A stretch of DNA of 20,184 bases from Anaerolineales bacterium (GTDB lineage: Bacteria > Chloroflexota > Anaerolineae > Anaerolineales > E44-bin32): the NCBI GenBank assembly GCA_011772595.1, contig WVZH01000517.1, positions 2,708-22,891 of the forward strand, given 5' to 3'. The notes below the pieces were generated by a model. It worked only from the letters and a program-made list of their open reading frames with translations, searched no databases and was not told the DNA's origin. Of the stretch, positions 1-6,511 are shown piece by piece (positions within the stretch are counted from its first letter, which is position 1; each line of letters starts with the position of its first letter). The translations under genes and the position numbers were made by a program.

Positions 1-114
1 GGGGGGACAGAGTACGAGGGTCATCGTTTGGTGAAGTGTTCATGATTGAAAAAGGGGAAATTCATAATGGCGCAAGGAATTATGTGCTTCCAATAAGAGA
101 CGTTCTTCAGAATC

Positions 115-142
115 GTAGGGGTGCACGGCCGTGTGCCCCTAC
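115..142. repeat. Palindromic repeat, ACGGCCGT-tip type
   Basis: Near-perfect inverted repeat: GTAGGGG at one end and CCCCTAC at the other, around a CACGGCCGTG core. It has the same outer arms as the copy at 260-287 but a different tip, so the two are members of one repeat family with variable centres. Confidence 0.75.
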
Positions 143-164
143 TTGGCAACTTAGGTGTTCGTCC

Positions 165-186
165 GGGTGCGATGAAATGCGCGCCC
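165..186. repeat. Degenerate palindromic repeat copy
   Basis: Imperfect inverted repeat (GGGTGCGAT, then ATGCGCGCCC) with a one-base offset. It resembles the AATTCATT-tip copies at 209-231 and 260-287 and is probably an eroded member of the family. Confidence 0.45.
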
Positions 187-208
187 ACATGATCCAATAG
201 GAATTCAT

Positions 209-231
209 ATGGGCGCAATGAATTGCGCCAT
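209..231. repeat. Palindromic repeat, AATGAATT-tip type
   Basis: Inverted repeat with arms ATGGCGCAAT and ATTGCGCCCAT (one base of asymmetry) around an AATGAATT centre. It lacks the outer GTAGGGG arms of the copy at 260-287. Confidence 0.65.
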
Positions 232-259
232 GACTACGCTGGGTCTAGAAATTAAATGT

Positions 260-287
260 GTAGGGGTGCAATTCATTGCACCCCTAC
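260..287. repeat. Palindromic repeat, AATTCATT-tip type
   Basis: Inverted repeat with 13-bp arms (GTAGGGGTGCAAT and ATTGCACCCCTAC) and a 2-nt centre. This is the best-preserved member in the left flank. A related hairpin occurs at 11450-11479. Confidence 0.8.
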
Positions 288-333
288 CTGATTCGATCGA
301 GTTAGGTATTGCGTGAACGACCGCATCAACATC

Positions 334-2418
334 TCACGAGCCGGCGAGCACTTCCACGGCGGTTTCGAGGAGAACGTCCACGTCATCCATGTTGATGGCT
401 TTGAATACCTCTTCTGTGAAGGGAACAACCACCTGAGGAACAACGCCACGTCCCTCGATGTGTATGGTTCCCTCTGCGTCCACTGCGCGCCCGATTGTAA
501 AGCGGATGGAGATTTCACCAGGCATGAGAAAGTCTTCGACGCTGCCGCCCAATCCGGCTGTGGGATAGTGACCGATGATCGTCGCTCGGTCTTGGAGAGT
601 CATATCGTAAGCGAAGAACTCACAGGCGCTAGCGCAAGCCGGGCCGATAATGACGACGATTTCGCCATCGTAGCGTAACTCTTCCCGAGGTGGGAAGAAG
701 CGATCTTCGTCTCCAGGATCGGCGTAGAAGTCGTCGATGCTGTCGTCGTAATAGCCGGTGTTCCCCAACAGAAGCTCTTCGTCGAAGAAATAGGCGGCCA
801 TTTGGTCGGCAAGGTATCCGTTGCCCCCACCGTTGATCCTGAGATCGATGATCAGCCCGGGGATCTCAAACTCGTTCAGATCCTCCATCATGCGTTCCCA
901 CAACTGGATGGTCAGTAATTCGTTGTCGAAGAAGCTTGTAATCTGCACGTATCCAAAACCACTGTCAAGCAATTCGAACTCGACGGGTAGTTCAAGACCA
1001 GTAAGTTGGTTGAATGGAAAGTTGGCGTAGAAGCTGTCGATCTCAAATTCGGTTATGAACGTTGTCGAGGTTGGGGAGGCGCCCGGATTTGCATAACGCA
1101 CGGTCACTTCAAACTCGATCGGGAACCGCAGCGCGTAGACAAGCTGATCCAATCTTTTGGCGTGCTCGGTGCTGAATGGCGACGACCAGGGCAAAGTCTC
1201 GTCGATCACGTCGCTAATGGGCACGCCGTTGATCTCGAAGATCTCGGCTGAAATTTCAACACCGGCGAGATCCGCAGGTCCACCCTCTGCGATGAAATTG
1301 ACGAGAACACGACCGTCATCGAGTTCCTGTACTGCGATGCCGATCCCCCCGAGGATCTCACTCTGAATCTGAGATATCAATACCTCAAGATCCATTCCGA
1401 CATGGCCGTCGGGAATCGACCAGAGGAAATCACGCAGTGCCAGGGAATACTGAAGCTCGTTTCCACGTTGCTCAGCCTCTTCGAAACGTGTGCGGAATTG
1501 CTGGTTGAGTTGCTCCCAGTCGATGCCTTTATGCTCCGTGAACGCGTACTCGGTGCGTAATTTCACTAGCATGGCGTCGAAAGCTTCGGTGTAGCTCAGT
1601 TCGGAGAAATCCGTCAGGGCGATGGACTCCGGTTCGAGCAGGTCTATCTGCGGCTCGCGCGCCCGATCGAATGTGAAGGGTTCGCTATTCAAATCGACAA
1701 CGGTCCAGCCTTGCGGAAGTTGGACAATGGGATCGTCTTCGGTGAACAACAATTCGTCTGCGCCAAAGGAGGAAGGGAATCCTTGTTCGGCATCGGGCGC
1801 ATAGACGACGTATTTCCCACCGTAAACTTCGAGGTAGTGATCTCGGTCGTCACTGATGCGGGTGGAAGCATATGCCGAAGACCAGCCACCCCCCGCTTGA
1901 TCTCGTCTCTCCAAGTAGGCGTCCCCCCAAGTATTGGTCCAATAGGCGACGGCAAAGACCATCACACCGGTATCCGTTTCGTCGTCGTTATCAACATCGC
2001 GAAGCCCACCGCGCGGGACTAATGGAAGGGTGAGGCTGTAGGTAAAAGGGGAGGTGTAGAAGTCGGATGTGATTTGCCCCAAGACCTGGGATTCAATTGG
2101 AAAGATATAGTCGCGGTCTCGGTCGACAAAACCTGATTGGTCTTCGAGTATGACGATCGGTTCGGCGACTCCGATCGTGAAGAAAGGATTTGTGTATTCG
2201 ACTTCCCCCGTTATGATCACAGGACCGCCCTCGTCATTTTGGATTTCTGCGGGAGAAAATTGAAGCTGGGGTGGAGGTGGTACTTCAGGGCTGGCGGCAG
2301 GTTTCTGGATCTCTTCTAAAGTTGGTGTGGGAGATTCGGTTTCTGTGGGGGTGCAACCAAAGGTCAAGATGGCCAGGAAACTGAGCACGAAGATGAACTT
2401 GACGTGTTTGAGGATCAT
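334..2418 (-). CDS. S41-family peptidase lipoprotein with PDZ-like domain
   Basis: This is a 694-residue secreted lipoprotein. It has a hydrophobic signal peptide with lipobox LTFGC (Cys22), then a Thr/Pro-rich spacer. A domain at about 55-255 is not a standard S41 part and contains a DxDxDxxxD motif (141-149) that could bind calcium. An S41 core start with DGHVG is at 337-341, a PDZ-like region at about 353-445, and the peptidase core at about 480-670. The nucleophile is probably Ser597 in the segment ACASACEFF. The lysine that CtpA-type enzymes carry about 25 residues later is absent (GHYPTAGLGG there), so a tricorn-like Ser/His mechanism is more likely, with His339 as candidate base. It should cleave proteins or peptides outside the membrane. 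AAGGAG lies 7 nt before the ATG, and the gene appears monocistronic. Family is confident; substrate unknown. Confidence 0.88.
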   Translation of the reverse strand: MILKHVKFIFVLSFLAILTFGCTPTETESPTPTLEEIQKPAASPEVPPPPQLQFSPAEIQNDEGGPVIITGEVEYTNPFFTIGVAEPIVILEDQSGFVDRDRDYIFPIESQVLGQITSDFYTSPFTYSLTLPLVPRGGLRDVDNDDETDTGVMVFAVAYWTNTWGDAYLERRDQAGGGWSSAYASTRISDDRDHYLEVYGGKYVVYAPDAEQGFPSSFGADELLFTEDDPIVQLPQGWTVVDLNSEPFTFDRAREPQIDLLEPESIALTDFSELSYTEAFDAMLVKLRTEYAFTEHKGIDWEQLNQQFRTRFEEAEQRGNELQYSLALRDFLWSIPDGHVGMDLEVLISQIQSEILGGIGIAVQELDDGRVLVNFIAEGGPADLAGVEISAEIFEINGVPISDVIDETLPWSSPFSTEHAKRLDQLVYALRFPIEFEVTVRYANPGASPTSTTFITEFEIDSFYANFPFNQLTGLELPVEFELLDSGFGYVQITSFFDNELLTIQLWERMMEDLNEFEIPGLIIDLRINGGGNGYLADQMAAYFFDEELLLGNTGYYDDSIDDFYADPGDEDRFFPPREELRYDGEIVVIIGPACASACEFFAYDMTLQDRATIIGHYPTAGLGGSVEDFLMPGEISIRFTIGRAVDAEGTIHIEGRGVVPQVVVPFTEEVFKAINMDDVDVLLETAVEVLAGS

Positions 2419-2665
2419 GGGACTACTCCTTATTCAAAGAGGATGTTTGCATGGTTGGTCCATAATAATGAAGACCGGAAAAATTGAATGTCTGGCACTG
2501 AGTGCTTTGGTACAGCGTCGCAAGCGTATGGACATTAAGCGCACAATGCATTATCGCGAGTGAACACTGGATGCTGCATTGTACCAATCCCTAAGATCTG
2601 CTAACAGGTTTGGCCTACTTTCTTTATTTAGCTTTGGGTCATGACGGCTCGGTCGACCTTGAAGA
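2419..2665. other. Intergenic region between the sulfur operon and the S41 gene
   Basis: It holds the 3' flank of the moeZ-like gene and the upstream region of the S41 gene (both minus strand). I see no strong terminator hairpin with a T-run after moeZ. A TATTAT (minus strand, 2467-2462) could be a -10 box for the S41 gene, but no good -35 accompanies it. Confidence 0.4.
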
Positions 2666-3844
2666 TCAATAAATAGGCTGTGAGGGATCCACGTCTTGCG
2701 CCCAGGCATTCACGCCACCGCGCAGGTTCTTGATTTTACGAAAGCCGGCACCAGCGAGTAACTCGAGTGCGCGCGCTGAGCGGGTACCCGATTTACAAAC
2801 CAGGACGATCTCCTCAGCGCTGTCGAGTTGGTGCATCTGAGCGGCAAGAGAACCTAACGGCAACAATTCCGCCCCTTCGATTCTGGAGATGTCCAGCTCG
2901 TGCGGCTCACGCACATCGATGATGCGGATGGTCTCGCCTTCATCTATGCGCGTTGCGAGCTCTTGCGCTTCGATCTCCCACTCGGAAGGTAAACGACCTT
3001 CTTCATGCTCGTAACCGGGCACACCGCAGAAGGCCTCGTAGTCTATCAACTCGGTCACTTCGGGTGTATCTGAACATATCTTGCAGCGGGGGTTTTTCTT
3101 CAGGCGGACCATGTCGAAGCTCATGGCGAGGGCGTCGAATATCAACAAGCGTCCGATCAACGGTTCACCGATTCCGAGGAGGAGTTTGAGCGCCTCTGTT
3201 GCCTGAAGTGTTCCGATCGTCCCCGGTAAAACCCCAAAGACACCTCCCTCGGCACAGGAGGGTACGAGGCCCGGTGGTGGGGGTTCGGGGAAGAGACAGC
3301 GGTAGCAGGGACCTTGCGCAGCCCAGAATACACTCGCCTGTCCCTCAAAGCGGAAAATCGACCCGTATACGTTCGGTTTGCCGGTGAGGACGCAGACGTC
3401 GTTGACCAGATATCGTGTTGGGAAGTTGTCGGTTCCGTCGATGATCAGGCCGTACGGTTCCGCGATTTGGAAAGCATTTTCAGAGGTAAACGGCTTGTCG
3501 TATACATCGATCTGAATGTCTGGATTGATATCCAGGAGGCGATCACGAGCCGAGAGGACCTTGCGGTCACCCAACCTCGAGCTGCCATGCACGATCTGGC
3601 GTTGAAGGTTGGTGAAATCGACAATGTCATAATCGACTAACCCAATACGGCCTACGCCCGCGGCCGCGAGATACATGGAGATCGGCGATCCGAGCCCACC
3701 AGTACCCACGATCAGCACTGAGGCAGCCTTAAGTTTCTTCTGCCCATCCAGGCCTACCTCCGGCATCAGCAAATGTCGTGAATACCTTCGAATTTCATCA
3801 TGGGAGAGTTCGACCCCGTTAGGGGATAAAATCACATTTTGCAT
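2666..3844 (-). CDS. moeZ: MoeZ-like E1 adenylyltransferase/sulfurtransferase (ThiF + rhodanese)
   Basis: This 392-residue cytoplasmic enzyme activates a ubiquitin-fold sulfur carrier. The ThiF/MoeB domain (about 15-250) adenylates the carrier's terminal Gly and the rhodanese domain (about 285-390) supplies persulfide sulfur to make the thiocarboxylate. Visible motifs are the nucleotide loop GTGGLGSP (47-54), zinc pairs CxxC at 180/183 and 254/257, the conserved Cys197 in PSCAEGG, and rhodanese loop CKSGTRS with Cys350 as the persulfide site. Length matches actinobacterial MoeZ and MOCS3-type fusions. The start is supported by AAGGA about 8 nt upstream. It is the last gene of the operon, 52 bp after the thioredoxin. 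By context the partner is the CysO-like protein at 4831-5112, though MoeZ proteins can also serve molybdopterin and other carriers. Confidence 0.93.
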   Translation of the reverse strand: MQNVILSPNGVELSHDEIRRYSRHLLMPEVGLDGQKKLKAASVLIVGTGGLGSPISMYLAAAGVGRIGLVDYDIVDFTNLQRQIVHGSSRLGDRKVLSARDRLLDINPDIQIDVYDKPFTSENAFQIAEPYGLIIDGTDNFPTRYLVNDVCVLTGKPNVYGSIFRFEGQASVFWAAQGPCYRCLFPEPPPPGLVPSCAEGGVFGVLPGTIGTLQATEALKLLLGIGEPLIGRLLIFDALAMSFDMVRLKKNPRCKICSDTPEVTELIDYEAFCGVPGYEHEEGRLPSEWEIEAQELATRIDEGETIRIIDVREPHELDISRIEGAELLPLGSLAAQMHQLDSAEEIVLVCKSGTRSARALELLAGAGFRKIKNLRGGVNAWAQDVDPSQPIY

Positions 3845-3896
3845 TGGCCGTCCTTATTATGTCTGAGACGCATCCTTTTCGGCATTAAGTATAACT

Positions 3897-4337
3897 TTAC
3901 TTGGCTCCACGCAGCAGGTTTGAGTCGTTTCGTCTGCGCATAAGCGTCTCATCGATTGATTCTAATTGTGTTTGTAATTTGTGCGCCTCTACAACTCCCA
4001 GGTTAACGCCACGCGGTCGTCCCCGACTGTCAAGAATGAATGTCGTGGGCAACGTTAGGACCCCCCAAGCATCCGCAAGCTCCAGGCTCGTCGTGACGTC
4101 GACTTCGAACACTTGAAGGTGGTTGGGGTATAAGGCTTGAACTTGCTGAATGGCAGGAAGCTGTCTTGTCTTACACGGCTCACAGTCTGGCGAGGAGAAA
4201 TACAGGATCGCAGGCTTGCCATACCTGTATCCATTCAAGCCAGGGACGCGTCGTCGAAGAAGCAACTGTTGCGTCCCTTTATAGATCAACCATCCCAAAA
4301 CAATCAACCCAACACTGAGAAGGAGACGAGATAACAT
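3897..4337 (-). CDS. Membrane-anchored thioredoxin-fold protein (CEPC)
   Basis: This is a 146-residue protein with one N-terminal membrane helix (about 4-19), a basic stretch (KGTQQLLLRRR) and a thioredoxin-like domain. The redox motif is CEPC (Cys52, Cys55) and the cis-proline is Pro97 in TLPTTF. More positive charge follows the helix than precedes it, so the positive-inside rule favours a cytoplasmic thioredoxin domain; this is inference. An in-frame start at 4466 would overlap the DUF4395 gene by about 120 bp. The ATG at 4337 is preferred because GAGG precedes it by 5 nt and overlaps the stop of the upstream gene. It sits between the DUF4395 and moeZ-like genes, so a role in reducing persulfides, CysO adducts or the DUF4395 cysteines is plausible but unproven. 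Confidence 0.82.
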   Translation of the reverse strand: MLSRLLLSVGLIVLGWLIYKGTQQLLLRRRVPGLNGYRYGKPAILYFSSPDCEPCKTRQLPAIQQVQALYPNHLQVFEVDVTTSLELADAWGVLTLPTTFILDSRGRPRGVNLGVVEAHKLQTQLESIDETLMRRRNDSNLLRGAK

Positions 4338-4344
4338 CAGGTCC

Positions 4345-4827
4345 TCATTCAATACGAGGCGGTCTGCGACCTGGGGTAGTACCGGGAGGCGGAGCCTTCG
4401 AGAAACCAGGCCATCCCAAACGATGCAGCCAATAATACAAGGCACAGCCAACACAAAATCCGCCAAATAAGTTTAGCGCAGCTAGTGCGATCACCAGCCA
4501 TACGAAAGACCAGGCGGCCAACTGCAACCCGAGAATCCAGGCAAAGTTGGCAAAAATCAAAACCAAACCGCCGAAACCTTGTGAGAAACGATGGGGCTCG
4601 GGGTTGTCCAAGAGTACATCTGGCTCAACGATGCGCAGTGCCCTCAGGCCACGATATATCGGTAAGAAGGAGGGACGTGCTAGTAGCGTCCCGATCAGCA
4701 TCGCAACCGCAATGGCTATAACCAGCCACATCGTGTTGGATATAAAAGCAGTGAGTAAGAGCACGATTAGTGTCGCCTGATTGATTTTGAGCGCGCTGTG
4801 GTCGACTTGTTGCAGATTCGTAGACAT
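4345..4827 (-). CDS. DUF4395 family integral membrane protein with CVGC motif
   Basis: This is a 160-residue protein with about four membrane helices: two between roughly 17 and 50, one at 84-103 and one at 105-133. The motif NLFGGFCVGCALYYWL places Cys125 and Cys128 inside or at the edge of the last helix, which is the hallmark of the uncharacterised DUF4395 family as I know it. The C-terminus is Pro/Arg-rich. It starts 3 bp after the cysO-like stop, with GGAG inside the end of that gene, and its stop is 7 bp before the thioredoxin start. DUF4395 genes are often found near thioredoxin or rhodanese genes, which suggests thiol redox or sulfur transfer at the membrane. No biochemical function is claimed. 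Confidence 0.8.
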   Translation of the reverse strand: MSTNLQQVDHSALKINQATLIVLLLTAFISNTMWLVIAIAVAMLIGTLLARPSFLPIYRGLRALRIVEPDVLLDNPEPHRFSQGFGGLVLIFANFAWILGLQLAAWSFVWLVIALAALNLFGGFCVGCALYYWLHRLGWPGFSKAPPPGTTPGRRPPRIE

Positions 4828-4830
4828 AGA

Positions 4831-5112
4831 TCAGACTCCACTTCCACCCGCGATGCTGGGTAGGATCACCACCCGATCGCCCTCATGCAGTGGCGTCTGC
4901 TCAGCATCAAGGTTGCGCACGTCGTCCTCATTAACGAAGACATTTACATAAGGGCGAAGATTCCCACCTTCGTCGTAGAGGTGTGTTTTGATTGCCGGGT
5001 GGCGATGTGCGAGGTCTTCAAGGGCGGCTCCAACTGTGGCGGCCTTTACTTCCACCTCTTTCAAACCCGCGGCGTAAGGTCGTAAGGGTGTAGGGATTCT
5101 TATTACGATCAT
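4831..5112 (-). CDS. cysO: CysO/MoaD-like ubiquitin-fold sulfur carrier with masked Gly-Gly
   Basis: This is a 93-residue beta-grasp protein of the MoaD/ThiS superfamily. N-terminal MIVIRIPTPLRPY, middle VNVFVNEDDVR and C-terminal LHEGDRVVILPSIAGG are typical of CysO-type carriers. In the family the terminal Gly is converted to a thiocarboxylate that donates sulfide. Here three residues, Ser-Gly-Val, follow Gly-Gly before the TGA, so the active end is not exposed until trimmed. Related masking (Gly-Gly followed by Cys-Phe) is known for QbsE of Pseudomonas, where the JAMM protein QbsD trims it. An in-frame start at 5193 is rejected: the ATG at 5112 has GGAGG 6 nt upstream and overlaps the protease stop by ATGA, implying translational coupling. 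Confidence 0.88.
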   Translation of the reverse strand: MIVIRIPTPLRPYAAGLKEVEVKAATVGAALEDLAHRHPAIKTHLYDEGGNLRPYVNVFVNEDDVRNLDAEQTPLHEGDRVVILPSIAGGSGV

Positions 5113-5561
5113 TGAGTTTCCTCCATCGTATGGGTCTCTATGCGCTCGATATGCTCTTCTACAAAGCGAGTTCGATCCTCCGCAAGTCGCCACGCTCGGC
5201 TCTCCACCGCTGTACCTTGATTGACGCTTGTGATGATGTAGCTATACCAGGGTAGCGCCCATTGGCGGTCGAACTCGGAAGGATTGGGTGGATGATCCGG
5301 GTGTGAGTGAAAGACCCCGATCACGTCCAGCCCGAGCCTTTCGGCTTCTTGCTCGGCATACAGCATGTCTTTGGGCTCGAGTTTGTAGCGGTTGTGTCGT
5401 GATTCCACACTGAACCGATTGACCAGAGGCATAAGCTTCTCTACACGTCTGCTTGTCCTCTCTACAGTCCCGAGCAACAACCCCGCGCCTTCCTCGGGGT
5501 AGTGTTGGCTTCCGTGCTGCCATATTTGACTAAGTAGATTCTCAGGGATTTTCAACGTCAC
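5109..5561 (-). CDS. mec: JAMM/MPN+ metalloprotease, Mec+-like
   Basis: This 150-residue zinc isopeptidase-fold protein has a complete JAMM motif: Glu24 in EEGAGLLLG, then HSHP with His85 and His87, Ser95 and Asp98 (HxHx7Sx2D). In mycobacteria Mec+ releases cysteine from the CysO-cysteine adduct made by CysM; in the Pseudomonas Qbs system a homologue trims the carrier C-terminus. The neighbouring carrier has both the Gly-Gly and a three-residue cap, so either or both activities could apply here. Translation starts at GTG (5561-5559), preceded by GGAGG, and overlaps the synthase stop (GTGA). The stop overlaps the carrier start. The protein is probably cytoplasmic, as no signal or membrane helix is seen. 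Confidence 0.9.
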   Translation of the reverse strand: MTLKIPENLLSQIWQHGSQHYPEEGAGLLLGTVERTSRRVEKLMPLVNRFSVESRHNRYKLEPKDMLYAEQEAERLGLDVIGVFHSHPDHPPNPSEFDRQWALPWYSYIITSVNQGTAVESRAWRLAEDRTRFVEEHIERIETHTMEETQ

Positions 5562-6511
5562 GAAGACCTCCAGAATGGCTGGCTCAGATATTTCACGCCG
5601 GAATCAGGGAATAACGTCACGATCACGCCCTCATCCAGCTGTGCGCCAATTTGCAGAGCTGCAACCGCAGCAGCTGCGGAGGAAATTCCCACCAACATCC
5701 CTTCTTCGTTTGCAAGACGACGAGCCATCGCATAGGTTTCTTCAGTTTGGATTTCGAGGATCTTATCCGGAATTGTGGCATCATAGATCTGAGGCACGTT
5801 TTCTGTTGTCAGATACTTGAGTCCTTCAAGCCCGTGCAAAGGACCGTCTGGCTGAACAGCCACTAGCCTTACATCTGGAAGTACCTCTTTGAGGTAGCGT
5901 CCGGTCCCTGTCATCGTTCCGGTCGTCCCAAGACCAGCCACGAAGTGGGTCAGGCGTCCGGAGGTTTGCGTATAGATTTCGGGTCCTGTAGTGCGATAAT
6001 GGGCTACGAGATTTGCAGGGTGGCTGTATTGATTCGCATAGTAGAAGCGATCGGGATCTTCGCGAGCCATCTCGAAGGCCACATCACGAGCACCGTCCGA
6101 TCCCTCCAGCGGATCGGATAGCGTGAGTTCAGCACCCAGCGAGCGTAGGATTGTGATACGCTCAGGGCTTGCGTTCGAAGGAATCACAATATGGATAGGT
6201 ATCCCCAGTGCGGCACCCAAGGTCGCATAGGAGATGCCCATATTTCCTGAGGTGGAATCCAAGAAGACACGCCCATGGTCAAGTTGACCTTCGGCGAGCG
6301 CGTGGCGAAGAATGGCCGCAGCCGGGCGATCTTTCACCGATCCACCAGGATTGAACCATTCGGCTTTCGCAAATACTTCGACGCCATCTGGTAAACCCGC
6401 TGTGACTCGACAGAGACGGATGAGCGGTGTATTCCCAATTGCTCCCCAGTAATCCGGATCGAGTTGAGTCGCAGATGGTGGGGGTCGATCTTCGATTGTG
6501 ACTGAGTTCAT
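5558..6511 (-). CDS. cysM: PLP-dependent cysteine synthase, CysM-like (probable CysO-dependent)
   Basis: This is a 317-residue fold-type II PLP enzyme. The Schiff-base lysine is Lys60 in NPGGSVKDRPA, the substrate loop is STSGNMG (86-92), the phosphate loop is GLGTTGTMTG (193-202), and SSAAAA precedes the C-terminal helices. The family exchanges the activated hydroxyl of serine derivatives for sulfur. Linkage to a CysO-like carrier, JAMM protease and E1-rhodanese points to the mycobacterial CysM pathway, which uses O-phosphoserine and CysO thiocarboxylate. Aligned from memory, Lys232 (GLKYL) falls where mycobacterial CysM has the phosphate-sensing Arg220. A TTG at 6523 is in frame, but ATG at 6511 with GGAG 6 nt upstream is the better start. 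It is the first gene of the operon behind a structured leader. Confidence 0.9.
   Translation of the reverse strand: MNSVTIEDRPPPSATQLDPDYWGAIGNTPLIRLCRVTAGLPDGVEVFAKAEWFNPGGSVKDRPAAAILRHALAEGQLDHGRVFLDSTSGNMGISYATLGAALGIPIHIVIPSNASPERITILRSLGAELTLSDPLEGSDGARDVAFEMAREDPDRFYYANQYSHPANLVAHYRTTGPEIYTQTSGRLTHFVAGLGTTGTMTGTGRYLKEVLPDVRLVAVQPDGPLHGLEGLKYLTTENVPQIYDATIPDKILEIQTEETYAMARRLANEEGMLVGISSAAAAVAALQIGAQLDEGVIVTLFPDSGVKYLSQPFWRSS

Larger units (their letters stand above)
1..333. other. Gene-free left flank with palindromic repeats
   Basis: No convincing gene lies here; short open frames exist on the minus strand but have no recognisable product and overlap the palindromes. The stretch carries four related GC-rich inverted repeats (115-142, 165-186, 209-231, 260-287) downstream of the S41 peptidase gene, which ends at 334. 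They could form transcript-end hairpins, but no T-run follows them. Confidence 0.6.

Noticed and set aside
313..678. 121-codon plus-strand open frame
   Set aside because: Antisense to the conserved 3' part of the S41 peptidase gene, with no start signal.
4338..4466. N-terminal extension of the thioredoxin gene to an in-frame start at 4466
   Set aside because: It would overlap the DUF4395 gene by about 120 bp; the ATG at 4337 has a proper ribosome site and begins directly with the membrane helix.
5113..5193. N-terminal extension of the CysO-like gene to 5193
   Set aside because: The extension overlaps the JAMM gene and is not part of the beta-grasp fold; the ATG at 5112 has GGAGG and the typical ATGA overlap.
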